Below are positions 15,521 to 22,220 of a stretch of DNA of 22,220 nucleotides, piece by piece (the stretch's first letter is position 1; every line of letters starts with the position of its first letter). A program made the translations under genes and the position numbers. Where the stretch lies: positions 1 to 22,220 of the forward strand of contig JAGRLQ010000032.1 of NCBI GenBank assembly GCA_020441735.1, written 5' to 3'. The stretch comes from Nitratireductor sp. (GTDB lineage: Bacteria; Pseudomonadota; Alphaproteobacteria; Rhizobiales; Rhizobiaceae). The notes below the pieces were generated by a model. That model had not been told where the DNA came from. It saw only the letters and a list, made by a program, of their open reading frames with translations, and ran no database searches.

Positions 15521-16803
15521 GCATTCTTTTCCGCAAGTTCAACGAGGATGCGCGCTGCCTTTTCCTGCCCGTTATGCGATTGCATGTGGGCGGACGTGGC
15601 CTTGAGCCGGGCTGCCATCTCCTGATCGTTGAGGCAGGCCTCGATCTTCCCGATCATCTCCTCGTCGGTCCACTCGTAGCGGTCGGACCGGAAACCGTGG
15701 CCGGTTTCCTGAACGCGCATGGCGTTGTCATGGCCGTCCCAGACATAGGACATGATGATGGCCGGCTTGCCGAAATAGAGGCACTCGGTGAACGAGTTGT
15801 TGCCGCCATGGTGGATGACCGCATCGACCTGCGGGATCACCGAAGGCTGCGGATACCAGCTGTCGATGATCACATTGTCCGGGATGTCCGAATACTGGTC
15901 CTTGTAATCGCCGACATTGACCAGGGCGCGGTAGCGGGTCTTGCCGACCAGCGTGATCAACCGCTTGAGCAAGTCCGTATCGCCTGCCCCAAGCGAACCG
16001 AACGAGATGTAGAGCAGCGGGCCATCGTTGTTTTTCTTGAAGGTGGGAACTTCGTAAGGCTGATCCTGACGCACACAGCCCTCCAGATACTGGAACCGGG
16101 CGGGATCAAGCGGCACCGAGCGCTTGTAGGTGACCGGCTGCGGATAGAGCAGCAGGTTCATGAAGGGCGATGCCTCGAAGAACTGCCCGAGGGGATAAGG
16201 CTCCTCGCCGGTGGTTTTCAGGAACGCGTTGAAGTCGTCATGAATGGGCTTGATGACCTTGTTGAATTTCGCCCGGAAGGCGGCATGGCCTTCGGTATCG
16301 TTCTCCGACATGCCGGAAAGATGCGGCGGGATGGCATCATCCTCGATCTCGTTTTCGGAGCACGAAATGATCCGCACCCAGGGCTTGCCAAATTGCTTGA
16401 TGGCGGGAAACAGAATGACGTTGTCGACGGAAATGACATCCGGCTTGATTTTCGCGAGAATACCCGGCAGGTCCTTTTCGGCCCACTTGGCGCTGTCAAC
16501 GATGGCCTCCCAGCACTCCTTCACATAGTTGTCGATCTGGTCGATCGGCGCCTTGCGGAAGTTGGGAATGTGGCCGTTGATGAAATCCTCCCAGAATTTC
16601 GCCATCTGTTCCGGCGGCATCGGCTCGGAGAGATTGACCGGATGGGCTTCGAACCCATAACCCTCATAAACCTCGACAAAGCCGGGATCGGAAAGAAAAA
16701 CCGCCTTGTGCCCCATCTTCTCGACAGCCTGTGCGATGCCGACCGAGTTCAGTGCCGGACCGAACGCTGCCTCCGGAAAGAAGGCGAATGTTTTCTTTTC
16801 CAT
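15517..16803 (-). CDS. UDP-glycosyltransferase-like protein (GT1/COG1819, MGT type), copy 1
   Basis: A 428-residue GT-B fold enzyme. The N-terminal acceptor domain starts TFAFFPEAAFGPALN and the middle hinge is followed by LLYISFGSLG (264-273), the typical first strand of the donor domain. The donor site has SWYPQPSVIPQVDAVIHHGG (315-334) with NNSFTE (335-340) and WDGHDN (355-360), corresponding to the UGT block W.PQ...H.G.NS..E...DQ.N. This supports a nucleotide-sugar donor; the final acidic pair is altered (D-G-H-D rather than D-Q). Known relatives glycosylate small molecules such as macrolides, flavonoids and carotenoids. The start at 16803 has AGGAG seven bases upstream; the frame is open to 16896 without one. 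It sits between the transporter and the cupin/kinase genes in one operon, so its acceptor is probably the imported amine or a product of it (inference). Confidence 0.85.
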   Translation of the reverse strand: MEKKTFAFFPEAAFGPALNSVGIAQAVEKMGHKAVFLSDPGFVEVYEGYGFEAHPVNLSEPMPPEQMAKFWEDFINGHIPNFRKAPIDQIDNYVKECWEAIVDSAKWAEKDLPGILAKIKPDVISVDNVILFPAIKQFGKPWVRIISCSENEIEDDAIPPHLSGMSENDTEGHAAFRAKFNKVIKPIHDDFNAFLKTTGEEPYPLGQFFEASPFMNLLLYPQPVTYKRSVPLDPARFQYLEGCVRQDQPYEVPTFKKNNDGPLLYISFGSLGAGDTDLLKRLITLVGKTRYRALVNVGDYKDQYSDIPDNVIIDSWYPQPSVIPQVDAVIHHGGNNSFTECLYFGKPAIIMSYVWDGHDNAMRVQETGHGFRSDRYEWTDEEMIGKIEACLNDQEMAARLKATSAHMQSHNGQEKAARILVELAEKNA

Positions 16804-16859
16804 GTCTTTCTCCTCTGCTCTTGCTCCTGCGGGAGCCTCGTTTGTGGTTGCGCGGGCTT

Positions 16860-17924
16860 TCAGTCCCTGAAAACACGCGTATTTTCCGCCGACCATCCAA
16901 CGGTGACATCATCACCAATGGACAGGGGTTGCCCTTCGGCCTCATCGGCTGTCAGCCGGACCATGACCGGCTGGGGAGAAGCCGCAGCCTCGATATGCAA
17001 CTGAAGGTCGAGCCCGTGATAGGCGATTGCGCTGATGCGGCCGGTCAGCTTGTTCTTGTAGGCTTTGTGCGCCAGATGAAGCCGCTCCGGCCTGACGGCG
17101 GCAACCGCTTCACTCCCCTCCGTCAGTCCCTCGGGAATAGCGGCGGAAATCCTGCCGCCATCGTCCATCACCAGGGTTTTTCCCGAGAGGTGTACCGGAA
17201 AGAAATTCATCGTGCCGATGAACCCGGCAGCATAGCGTGTCTGCGGATGCTCGTAGATTTCGTGCGGGCTGCCGCATTGCAGTAGCTGACCGTCCTTGAG
17301 GATGGCAATCCGGTCGGCCATCACCAGGGCTTCCTCCTGGTCGTGGGTGACCACGATGAAGGTAATCCCGAACTTGTCCTGAATGCGCTTGAGTTCGAGT
17401 TGCATCTCGCTGCGCAGTTTCTTGTCGAGCGCGCCGAGGGGCTCGTCCAGCAGAAGAAGCCGAGGACGCTTTACCAACGCACGGGCAAGCGCGACGCGCT
17501 GGCGCTGGCCGCCCGACAACTGATCAGGCTTGCGCTGAGCAAGGCCAGAAAGCTGAATGATGTCGAGGACCTCATTGACCCGGGCATCGATCTCCGGGCG
17601 CGGCAGCTTTTCCATCTCCAGCCCGTAAGCAATGTTCTGCGCCACGCTCATATGCGGAAACAATGCGTAGGACTGGAACATCAGATTGATTGGCCGATGG
17701 TTTGGCGGAATGCGGGAGATGTCTTCGCCGTCGAGCAGGATCGAACCTGAATCGGGAAACTCGAACCCGCCGAGCAGACGCAGCAGCGTAGTCTTGCCGC
17801 TTCCCGATGCGCCGAGCAGTGCGAAGAACTCGTTCTCCATGATGTCGAGTGAAATCTCATCGACAGCGCGAACCGTGCCGAAGTGTTTGCTGGTGTCTCT
17901 AATCGACAGAAGCGCCTTGCTCAT
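16860..17924 (-). CDS. ABC transporter ATPase, PotA type (transporter 2)
   Basis: A 354-residue ATPase with Walker A GASGSGKTT (38-46), Q-loop FQSYALFPH (Q84), signature LSGGQ (136-140), Walker B LLLLDE (156-161), D-loop GALD and switch VTHD. The C-terminal TOBE region begins near the AAVRPERLHL segment. It is similar to the transporter 1 ATPase throughout the catalytic half but clearly diverged in the TOBE part, so this is a second transporter rather than a recent copy. Its start overlaps the permease stop by four bases. The glycosyltransferase starts 57 bases after its stop, linking import directly to the modifying enzymes. Confidence 0.95.
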   Translation of the reverse strand: MSKALLSIRDTSKHFGTVRAVDEISLDIMENEFFALLGASGSGKTTLLRLLGGFEFPDSGSILLDGEDISRIPPNHRPINLMFQSYALFPHMSVAQNIAYGLEMEKLPRPEIDARVNEVLDIIQLSGLAQRKPDQLSGGQRQRVALARALVKRPRLLLLDEPLGALDKKLRSEMQLELKRIQDKFGITFIVVTHDQEEALVMADRIAILKDGQLLQCGSPHEIYEHPQTRYAAGFIGTMNFFPVHLSGKTLVMDDGGRISAAIPEGLTEGSEAVAAVRPERLHLAHKAYKNKLTGRISAIAYHGLDLQLHIEAAASPQPVMVRLTADEAEGQPLSIGDDVTVGWSAENTRVFRD

Positions 17925-18712
17925 TGCCCCGGAATCCCTCCGCGATTCAGCCGCTGCGACAATGCCAGTGCAATGACGGAGATGGTCATGACAATCGTCG
18001 ACAACGCGTTGATTTCAGGGGTAACGCCAAACCGGATCATGGCAAAGATCTGCATCGGCAGGGTGATCGACTCGCGCCCTGCCCCGGCCGTGAAGAATGC
18101 GATGATGAATTCGTCAACCGACAGGGTGAACGCCAGAAGCGCGCCGGCGACGACCGCCGGGGTCAACACCGGTATGACGATGCGCCGGAGCGTGGTGACC
18201 GTCGTCGCACCCAGATCGGCGGAAGCCTCGACAATCGACCAGTCGAAGGTCTTCAGCCGTGCCCGAACCACCGAACACACGAAGGCCAGGTTGAACACCA
18301 CATGGCTTACGATGATCGTATGCAACCCCATCCTCACATCGAGCATGGAGAAGAAGCTGAGCAGTGCGATGGCCAGCACGATGTCCGGGATGATCATCGG
18401 CGCGAAGATGATTGTTTCGAGGAAGCGGCCGTTGCGGCGGCGGATTTCGACGCCGATGGCAAGCAGCGTTCCCAGCAGGGTTGCCACGATTGTCGACGCC
18501 ACGGCGACAATCAGCGTGTTGAACGCCGCCTGCAGAATGTCGTTGTTGGCAAGCAGCTCGCCATACCATTTGACGGAAAATCCCGTCCACGCAGTCGGCA
18601 ATCCGCCCTCGTTGAAGGAAAGCGCAAAAAGCACGGATATCGGCAGATAAAGAAACGCGAAGACCGCAGCGATGATCAGCAGCATCAGGCGTTGGGTGGA
18701 ACGGTCTGCCAT
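17921..18712 (-). CDS. ABC transporter permease, PotC type (transporter 2)
   Basis: A 263-residue inner membrane protein with about six hydrophobic segments, the first at about 9-32. The EAA coupling loop is VEASADLGATTVTTLRRIVI (161-180), and TLSVDEFIIAFFTAG follows the family's PotC pattern. The start is four bases after the upstream permease stop, and the stop overlaps the ATPase start by four bases, so the three are translated as a block. It should pair with the 18717-19592 protein to form the channel. Confidence 0.93.
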   Translation of the reverse strand: MADRSTQRLMLLIIAAVFAFLYLPISVLFALSFNEGGLPTAWTGFSVKWYGELLANNDILQAAFNTLIVAVASTIVATLLGTLLAIGVEIRRRNGRFLETIIFAPMIIPDIVLAIALLSFFSMLDVRMGLHTIIVSHVVFNLAFVCSVVRARLKTFDWSIVEASADLGATTVTTLRRIVIPVLTPAVVAGALLAFTLSVDEFIIAFFTAGAGRESITLPMQIFAMIRFGVTPEINALSTIVMTISVIALALSQRLNRGGIPGQ

Positions 18713-18716
18713 GGTA

Positions 18717-19592
18717 TCAGCCCTCCACTCGCCGGGCGCCCGACGCGCGTTCGGTTGCGAAGGTCTGCAGCGTCAGGAGCCCCATCATGATGGCGATCAG
18801 CACCATGGAAAGCGCCGCGCCGAACGGCCAGTCGTTTGCCGTCAGAAACTGGGCATAGACCAAATTGCCGATCATCTGGAACTGACCGCCACCGAGCAGT
18901 GCCGGCGTCACGAAATTGCCGATCGACAGCACAAAAACGAACACGAAGCCGGTTGCAATGCCCGGAACCGTCATCGGCAGGGTAATCCGGCGAAATGTCG
19001 TCCAGCCGGATGCCCCCAGATCGCGCGAAGCTTCGACGATCTCGGTGTTCAACCTGGAAAGCGGCGCATAACAGGCAAGGATCACGAAGGGCAGGTAATT
19101 GTAGACCAAGCCCACCACGACTGCGCTTTCGGTGTAGAGCATGCTCGGCAGTTCGCCTTCAAATCCCAGATACCGCGCCAGCGCGACGATCAGACCTTCC
19201 CGGTTCAGGAGGACGATCCAGGCATAGGTGCGAACGAGATAGTTCGACCAGAACGGCAGAACCGCAAAAAACAACAGGATCGGCTGCCGCCGGGCCGGCA
19301 TGGACGCGATGGCGTAAGCGGCTGCGTACCCGATGACGACTGCAATGCTTGCGGCAAGCCCGGCGATGACAGCCGACTTCAGAAAAATGCCGGCATAGAG
19401 CGGGTCAAAAACCAGCGCCATGTTCTCAAGCGTGAAAGTGTATTCGATCCCGCCGTATATGCCGCGGCGGAAGAAGCCCAGCACCAGGATCAGCAGGCAC
19501 GGCACAACCATGAAGGCCGTCAGCCATGCCAGGGCCGGAGACATCAGGTAGATCGGTCTGCGGTCAGCCATCGGGACAAGGGTCTCTGTCAT
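18717..19592 (-). CDS. ABC transporter permease, PotB type (transporter 2)
   Basis: A 291-residue inner membrane protein. Membrane segments begin near residue 19, and the PotB-like block VLPFWSNYLVRTYAWIVLLN is at 111-130. The EAA loop is VEASRDLGASGWTTFRRITL (186-205), and SIGNFVTPALLGGG matches PotB. The ATG at 19592 has no strong ribosome site; the in-frame Met at residue 8 (19571) is an alternative. It lies 126 bases after the binding protein gene, a gap holding a hairpin, as is common where binding protein must outnumber permease. Confidence 0.92.
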   Translation of the reverse strand: MTETLVPMADRRPIYLMSPALAWLTAFMVVPCLLILVLGFFRRGIYGGIEYTFTLENMALVFDPLYAGIFLKSAVIAGLAASIAVVIGYAAAYAIASMPARRQPILLFFAVLPFWSNYLVRTYAWIVLLNREGLIVALARYLGFEGELPSMLYTESAVVVGLVYNYLPFVILACYAPLSRLNTEIVEASRDLGASGWTTFRRITLPMTVPGIATGFVFVFVLSIGNFVTPALLGGGQFQMIGNLVYAQFLTANDWPFGAALSMVLIAIMMGLLTLQTFATERASGARRVEG

Positions 19593-19670
19593 TCATTCGC
19601 GGGTACTGACGGGATCGGCGCCGTCAACCGCAAACAGCGACTTGCAGGAACATCAATATCAGCAAAATAC

Positions 19671-19699
19671 GGACCCGGAGAGTGATTTCTCCCCGGGCC
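19671..19699 (-). other. Intergenic stem-loop between binding protein and permease genes
   Basis: On the reverse strand GGCCC and GGAGA (with a two-base GG bulge between) pair with TCTCC and GGGTC around the six-base loop AATCAC, giving about ten base pairs including one G-T. It is followed by only a short T-rich stretch. It starts about 20 bases after the binding protein stop. Such hairpins often stabilise the upstream message or partly stop transcription. Confidence 0.45.
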
Positions 19700-19718
19700 G
19701 GCTCTTACCTGCTGCGGC

Positions 19719-20768
19719 TTAGTTGGATGCCTTGATCTCGGAGACGATCCGGGCATAAGCGCGCTGCGCCTCGCCAACATCGCGCAATTGCTCGTAGGAC
19801 ATCAACTGCTCGGGTTTCATCCCCATGTTGGGGAAGCTCTCGATCAGGGATGCGTCAAGCCCGTCCATCGCCGCCTTGTTGGGCACCTTGTAGAGAATGT
19901 TCTCTGCTGCCCAGCGATGGGTTTCCGCGCCAAGGATATAGTCCACGAAGGCATAGGCGGCGTCCTTGTGCTCCGAACTCTTCATGATGACCATGGTATC
20001 GACCCACAGATCGGAGCCTTCCTTCGGAACCACGTACTTGATGTCGGCATTCTCGCCGATGCCGTAATTGCACCAGCCATCCCAGGCATGGACCAGGGAA
20101 GCCTCACCGGAAACCAGCTTGGAATAGAAGGTGGTGTCATCATAGGCCAGAAGGGTTTTCTTCGCGGCGATGAGCAGGTCCTTGACCTCGGCCATTTTGG
20201 CATCGTCGGTCTCGTTGACCGAATAGCCCTTGGCAAGCTGTCCTGCCCCCAGGAGCCAGCGGTCGGTAGCCAGCATGGTGGTCTTCTTCATCAGCGCTTC
20301 GCTCGGCTGAAGCAGGTCCATCCAGCTGTCCGGCTCGCCTTCCACCAAATCGCTGCGATAGCAAAGACCGGTAGTGCCCCAGGCATAGGGAACCGAGAAG
20401 GTGTTGCCCTTGTCGTGCTCGAGCATCATCGCCTGCTCGTAGAGATTGGACATGTTGGGCAGTTTGGAATGATCCAGTTCCTCGGCAAGACCGAGATTAT
20501 GGAGCACCTCGGCAAATGGCGAGGATACGAAGACCACGTCATAGCCCTTGCCCTTGGAGGCAATCAGCTTGCCCATGATCTCTTCGTTCGTGGCATGCAA
20601 AACCAGTTCTGCGGTGTTGCCGGACTGCTCGTTGAATTTTTCGATGGCGTCGGGCGCCATGTAGCCATCCCAGTTCGACACCACCAGGTCTTCGGCTTGG
20701 GCGCTTGTCGCGATGGCGCAAAGGCCTGCTGCAAGTGCAATGCTCAATCGGCGAATGATACCGGTCAT
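19719..20768 (-). CDS. ABC transporter periplasmic binding protein, PotD/PotF type (transporter 2)
   Basis: A 349-residue secreted solute receptor. Residues 1-25 form a signal peptide: RR near the start, a hydrophobic core, and AQA before ED. The mature protein opens with LVVSNWDGYMAPDAIEKF, close to the PotD start, and later has SVPYAWGTTGLCY, VHAWDGW and SDLWVDTMVI, aligning with the ligand-binding Trp and W-x-D regions of PotD/PotF. The Asp/Glu pair that holds the second amine of spermidine in PotD (LLLTDDARE) is replaced by LATDRWLLG, so a ligand with a different second end is likely. GGAGG lies six bases before the ATG. It is the first gene of the ten-gene operon and divergent from the GntR regulator. 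Confidence 0.93.
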   Translation of the reverse strand: MTGIIRRLSIALAAGLCAIATSAQAEDLVVSNWDGYMAPDAIEKFNEQSGNTAELVLHATNEEIMGKLIASKGKGYDVVFVSSPFAEVLHNLGLAEELDHSKLPNMSNLYEQAMMLEHDKGNTFSVPYAWGTTGLCYRSDLVEGEPDSWMDLLQPSEALMKKTTMLATDRWLLGAGQLAKGYSVNETDDAKMAEVKDLLIAAKKTLLAYDDTTFYSKLVSGEASLVHAWDGWCNYGIGENADIKYVVPKEGSDLWVDTMVIMKSSEHKDAAYAFVDYILGAETHRWAAENILYKVPNKAAMDGLDASLIESFPNMGMKPEQLMSYEQLRDVGEAQRAYARIVSEIKASN

Positions 20769-20806
20769 TTGATCCTCCGTGTTTAACGATCCGGGTTGCC
20801 CACCTC

Positions 20807-20840
20807 CAAGCTCGTCTGATGGGCAAGGTCGTCTGGTGGG
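20807..20840. repeat. Two tandem 17-bp direct repeats upstream of the binding protein operon
   Basis: CAAGCTCGTCTGATGGG (20807-20823) is followed at once by CAAGGTCGTCTGGTGGG (20824-20840); 15 of 17 positions agree. No third copy was seen. The pair lies 39-72 bases before the binding protein ATG, in the predicted leader or operator region, and could be two regulator half-sites or a transcript element. Confidence 0.85.
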
Positions 20841-20850
20841 AAATTAGGCC

Positions 20851-20878
20851 TTGATGAAACCCAGTAATTCAGTATTTA
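20851..20878 (+). promoter_or_regulatory. Weak candidate promoter for the GntR-glycosyltransferase operon
   Basis: TTGATG (20851-20856) and TATTTA (20873-20878) are spaced 16 bases apart on the plus strand, about 100 bases before the GntR ATG. It overlaps the opposing candidate promoter for the large operon. It rests only on consensus resemblance. Confidence 0.25.
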
Positions 20879-20898
20879 TGAAATCAAAAGTACGTCAA
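20871..20898 (-). promoter_or_regulatory. Candidate sigma70 promoter of the ten-gene amine operon
   Basis: On the reverse strand TTGACG (20898-20893) is followed after 16 bases by AATACT (20876-20871). The -35 differs from consensus at one base and the -10 matches four of six. Transcription would start near 20864, giving a leader of about 95 bases that contains the two 17-bp repeats. Confidence 0.4.
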
Positions 20899-20977
20899 TA
20901 TTGTTTTCGGTGTATTTTCCCCGGAAGCATGCCGGAGGACCGGAGGACACTGTTTTTCGATCGCTTGGCGAGGACGA

Positions 20978-21910
20978 ATGACCGACACGAAACGCGGCAC
21001 ACGCACCAACCACATCTCTCTTGCGCAACAGATTATCGATGCGGCGCTGGAGCGCGGCCTGAAGCAGGGCGACCACCTGCCAGAAAAGCTCTTTTCCGAT
21101 ATCTGCGGTGTCTCCAGAACCCCCATCCGCTCAGCTTTCAAGCTGTTGGAAGAAAAGGGGATTCTTCAGTGGCAGGCGGAGCAGGGCTACTTTCTCGAAC
21201 TGGACCGTGCGGGCGAACTGCTGGACGTAGCGCGCAATATCGAGGACATGGAGCAATCCCTCGCCTCCCGCATCCTTGCCGATCGCACGGCGCGCCGGAT
21301 TCCTGAAACCCACACCGTCAGCGCCCTCGTGCGCAAATACAAAGTATCAAGGTATGCTGTACTAAATGCGCTAAAAATACTATCCCAGGACGGAATTGTG
21401 GCACAACTGCCCGGCCGCACCTGGGTCTTTCAACCCCTGCTGGACTCGCCCAAGGCCATCGATGAAAGCCTCGCATTCCGGCTTGAACTGGAACCACAGG
21501 CAATCCGTACACCCGGTTTCTCCGTCAACAGCAAGAAAGCTGGCCTGCTGCGCGAACGAACGAACGAGATGCTGGAAACCCGCGAAGGCCGCATCACGGC
21601 GCGCGGGTTCATGACGGTCGATACGGAGTTCCACAATTTCATCGCCGAGGGATCGGCGAACCGCTTCATACGGGGATCGCTGCTGACCCATCTCAGATTG
21701 CGGCAAACCACCCAGAAGGATTTCTCCGTCCCGGATTTCCGCTTGCGGCAGTCCCTGCGCGAACACCTCGAAATTCTCGACAACCTTGAGCGCAACCTTT
21801 TCGAGGTTGCAGCCGACCTCATGGTGCTGCACTTACGGCGTTCGGGAATCGGCAGGCCGGATGCGGTCAGCCGGGCAATCCCGCCATTGATGAGAAACCC
21901 CAGATCATGA
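20978..21910 (+). CDS. GntR family regulator with two winged-helix domains and an FCD ligand domain
   Basis: A 310-residue DNA-binding regulator. The first winged helix (about 13-73) has the GntR pattern LPEKLFSDICGVSRTPIRSAFKLL ending in GILQWQAEQGYFL. A second, similar module spans about 94-153: RIPETHTVSALVRKYKVSRYAV, then NALKILSQDGIV and a GRTWVFQP wing. The C-terminal helical part is FCD-like, with likely metal or ligand residues D215 and H219 (DTEFH), H263 (REHLEIL) and H285 (LHLRRS). Standard FCD regulators have only one winged helix and about 230 residues, so this is an extended form. It starts at 20978 after GAGG. It is divergent from the large operon, its probable target, and its stop overlaps the glycosyltransferase start by four bases. 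Confidence 0.88.
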   Translation: MTDTKRGTRTNHISLAQQIIDAALERGLKQGDHLPEKLFSDICGVSRTPIRSAFKLLEEKGILQWQAEQGYFLELDRAGELLDVARNIEDMEQSLASRILADRTARRIPETHTVSALVRKYKVSRYAVLNALKILSQDGIVAQLPGRTWVFQPLLDSPKAIDESLAFRLELEPQAIRTPGFSVNSKKAGLLRERTNEMLETREGRITARGFMTVDTEFHNFIAEGSANRFIRGSLLTHLRLRQTTQKDFSVPDFRLRQSLREHLEILDNLERNLFEVAADLMVLHLRRSGIGRPDAVSRAIPPLMRNPRS

Positions 21911-22220
21911 CCGCATCTCCGACGATAGCCCTGTTTGCCGAAGCCAGTCTGGGTGCCTCCCTCAATTGCGTTGGCATCGCGCAGGAGCTGCGCCAGCAGG
22001 GCGCCAATCCGGTGTTCATCTGCCATCCGGGATTTACCGGTGTTTTCGCCGAGTACGGTTTCAAGGAATATCATCTTCCGGCAAACGCCAGGAACAATGC
22101 CGAGGCTATCAACGACTACTGGCAGAGTTTCATCAACACCCACCTGCCCCACTTCGATCTTGATCCGATGGACCAGCTTGACACCTATGTCGCCCCGACA
22201 TGGGATGCCATCGTCGACAC
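21907..22220 (+). CDS. UDP-glycosyltransferase-like protein (GT1/COG1819), copy 2, cut by window end
   Basis: The frame opens at ATG 21907, overlapping the GntR stop by four bases (ATGA), and runs to the window edge (104 codons), so only the N-terminal acceptor domain is visible. It aligns without difficulty to the start of the 15517-16803 enzyme: ALFAEASLGASLNCVGIAQE against AFFPEAAFGPALNSVGIAQA, then VFICHPGF/VFLSDPGF, FINTHLPHF/FINGHIPNF and WDAIVDT/WEAIVDS. By eye about 40% of positions are identical, so they are diverged paralogues. Lying in an operon with the GntR regulator and facing away from the other copy, it probably serves the same pathway on a related acceptor. The donor-binding half is not in the window, so the catalytic state of this copy cannot be judged. 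Confidence 0.8.
   Translation, partial: MTASPTIALFAEASLGASLNCVGIAQELRQQGANPVFICHPGFTGVFAEYGFKEYHLPANARNNAEAINDYWQSFINTHLPHFDLDPMDQLDTYVAPTWDAIVD

Noticed and set aside
16823..16836. Small hairpin GCTCC-TGCG-GGAGC between the ATPase 2 and glycosyltransferase genes.
   Set aside because: Five base pairs without a T-run are common by chance in GC-rich DNA; it may affect the nearby ribosome site but cannot be supported.
15376..17004. A 542-codon open frame on the plus strand opposite the cupins and glycosyltransferase.
   Set aside because: It is the mirror of real GC-rich genes with recognised motifs on the other strand, has no family motif, and crosses several gene borders. Similar long mirror frames at 6734-7813, 13759-14751, 18672-19685 and 19788-20786 were rejected for the same reason.
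20866..20873. A lone half-site like ACTGAAT of sites B and C near the large operon promoter.
   Set aside because: There is no matching second arm at the right distance, so it may be chance; it is too weak to assign the large operon to the BetI-like regulators.
1..22220. tRNA, rRNA, insertion sequences, attachment sites, CRISPR arrays.
   Set aside because: Looked for on both strands; no cloverleaf-like runs, transposase motifs, terminal inverted repeats or spaced repeats were found.

Overview
The window looks like chromosomal DNA of a GC-rich alphaproteobacterium, probably of the Rhizobiales (Hyphomicrobiales) or a relative. This rests on dense operons with 4-base ATGA overlaps, AGGAGG-type ribosome sites, and a gene content typical of amine-scavenging soil or marine alphaproteobacteria: two Pot-type ABC transporters, BetI-like TetR regulators and a quaternary-amine-type Rieske oxygenase. 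No rRNA, tRNA, insertion sequence, phage gene or CRISPR array was seen. Both ends cut through genes: a FAD oxidoreductase on the left and a glycosyltransferase on the right.

Layout. (1) 1-1462 (-) is a COG1233-type FAD oxidoreductase, divergent from a BetI-like regulator (1540-2166). (2) 2257-4867 (+) is a tightly coupled operon of a phosphoethanolamine-N-methyltransferase-like enzyme, a second BetI-like regulator and a Pot-type binding protein, ended by a clear terminator. (3) 4921-7765 (-) carries the ATPase and two permeases that this binding protein needs. (4) 8014-9408 (+) is a class III aminotransferase, divergent from that transporter operon. (5) 9470-10675 (-) is a Rieske oxygenase with its own promoter and operator. 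(6) 10782-20768 (-) is one ten-gene operon, in transcription order: binding protein, permease, permease, ATPase, UGT-like glycosyltransferase, two cupins, APH/AmgK-like kinase, aldehyde dehydrogenase and PuuB-like FAD amine oxidase. (7) 20978-22220 (+), divergent from that operon, is a GntR regulator with two winged-helix domains followed by a second, truncated glycosyltransferase.

How it may work together (inference). Two ABC importers bring in one or more polyamine-like or methylated amines. The FAD oxidase, aminotransferase and aldehyde dehydrogenase form a familiar amine to aldehyde to acid core. The Rieske enzyme and the COG1233 enzyme could demethylate or oxidise an N-methylated intermediate. 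The methyltransferase, kinase, cupins and two glycosyltransferases are unusual additions, and I know of no named pathway with this gene set. The PuuB-like oxidase has no glutamylating PuuA or releasing PuuD nearby, so a sugar or phosphate may act as the carrier or protecting group instead.

Regulation. Four 18-bp operator-like sites fall into two sequence pairs. One pair (1476-1493, 10689-10706) sits at the COG1233/TetR1 and Rieske promoters, both times 13 bases before the start codon. The other pair (2184-2201, 7937-7954) sits before the methyltransferase operon and between the transporter and aminotransferase genes. The simplest reading is one pair per BetI-like regulator, with the GntR protein controlling the large operon.
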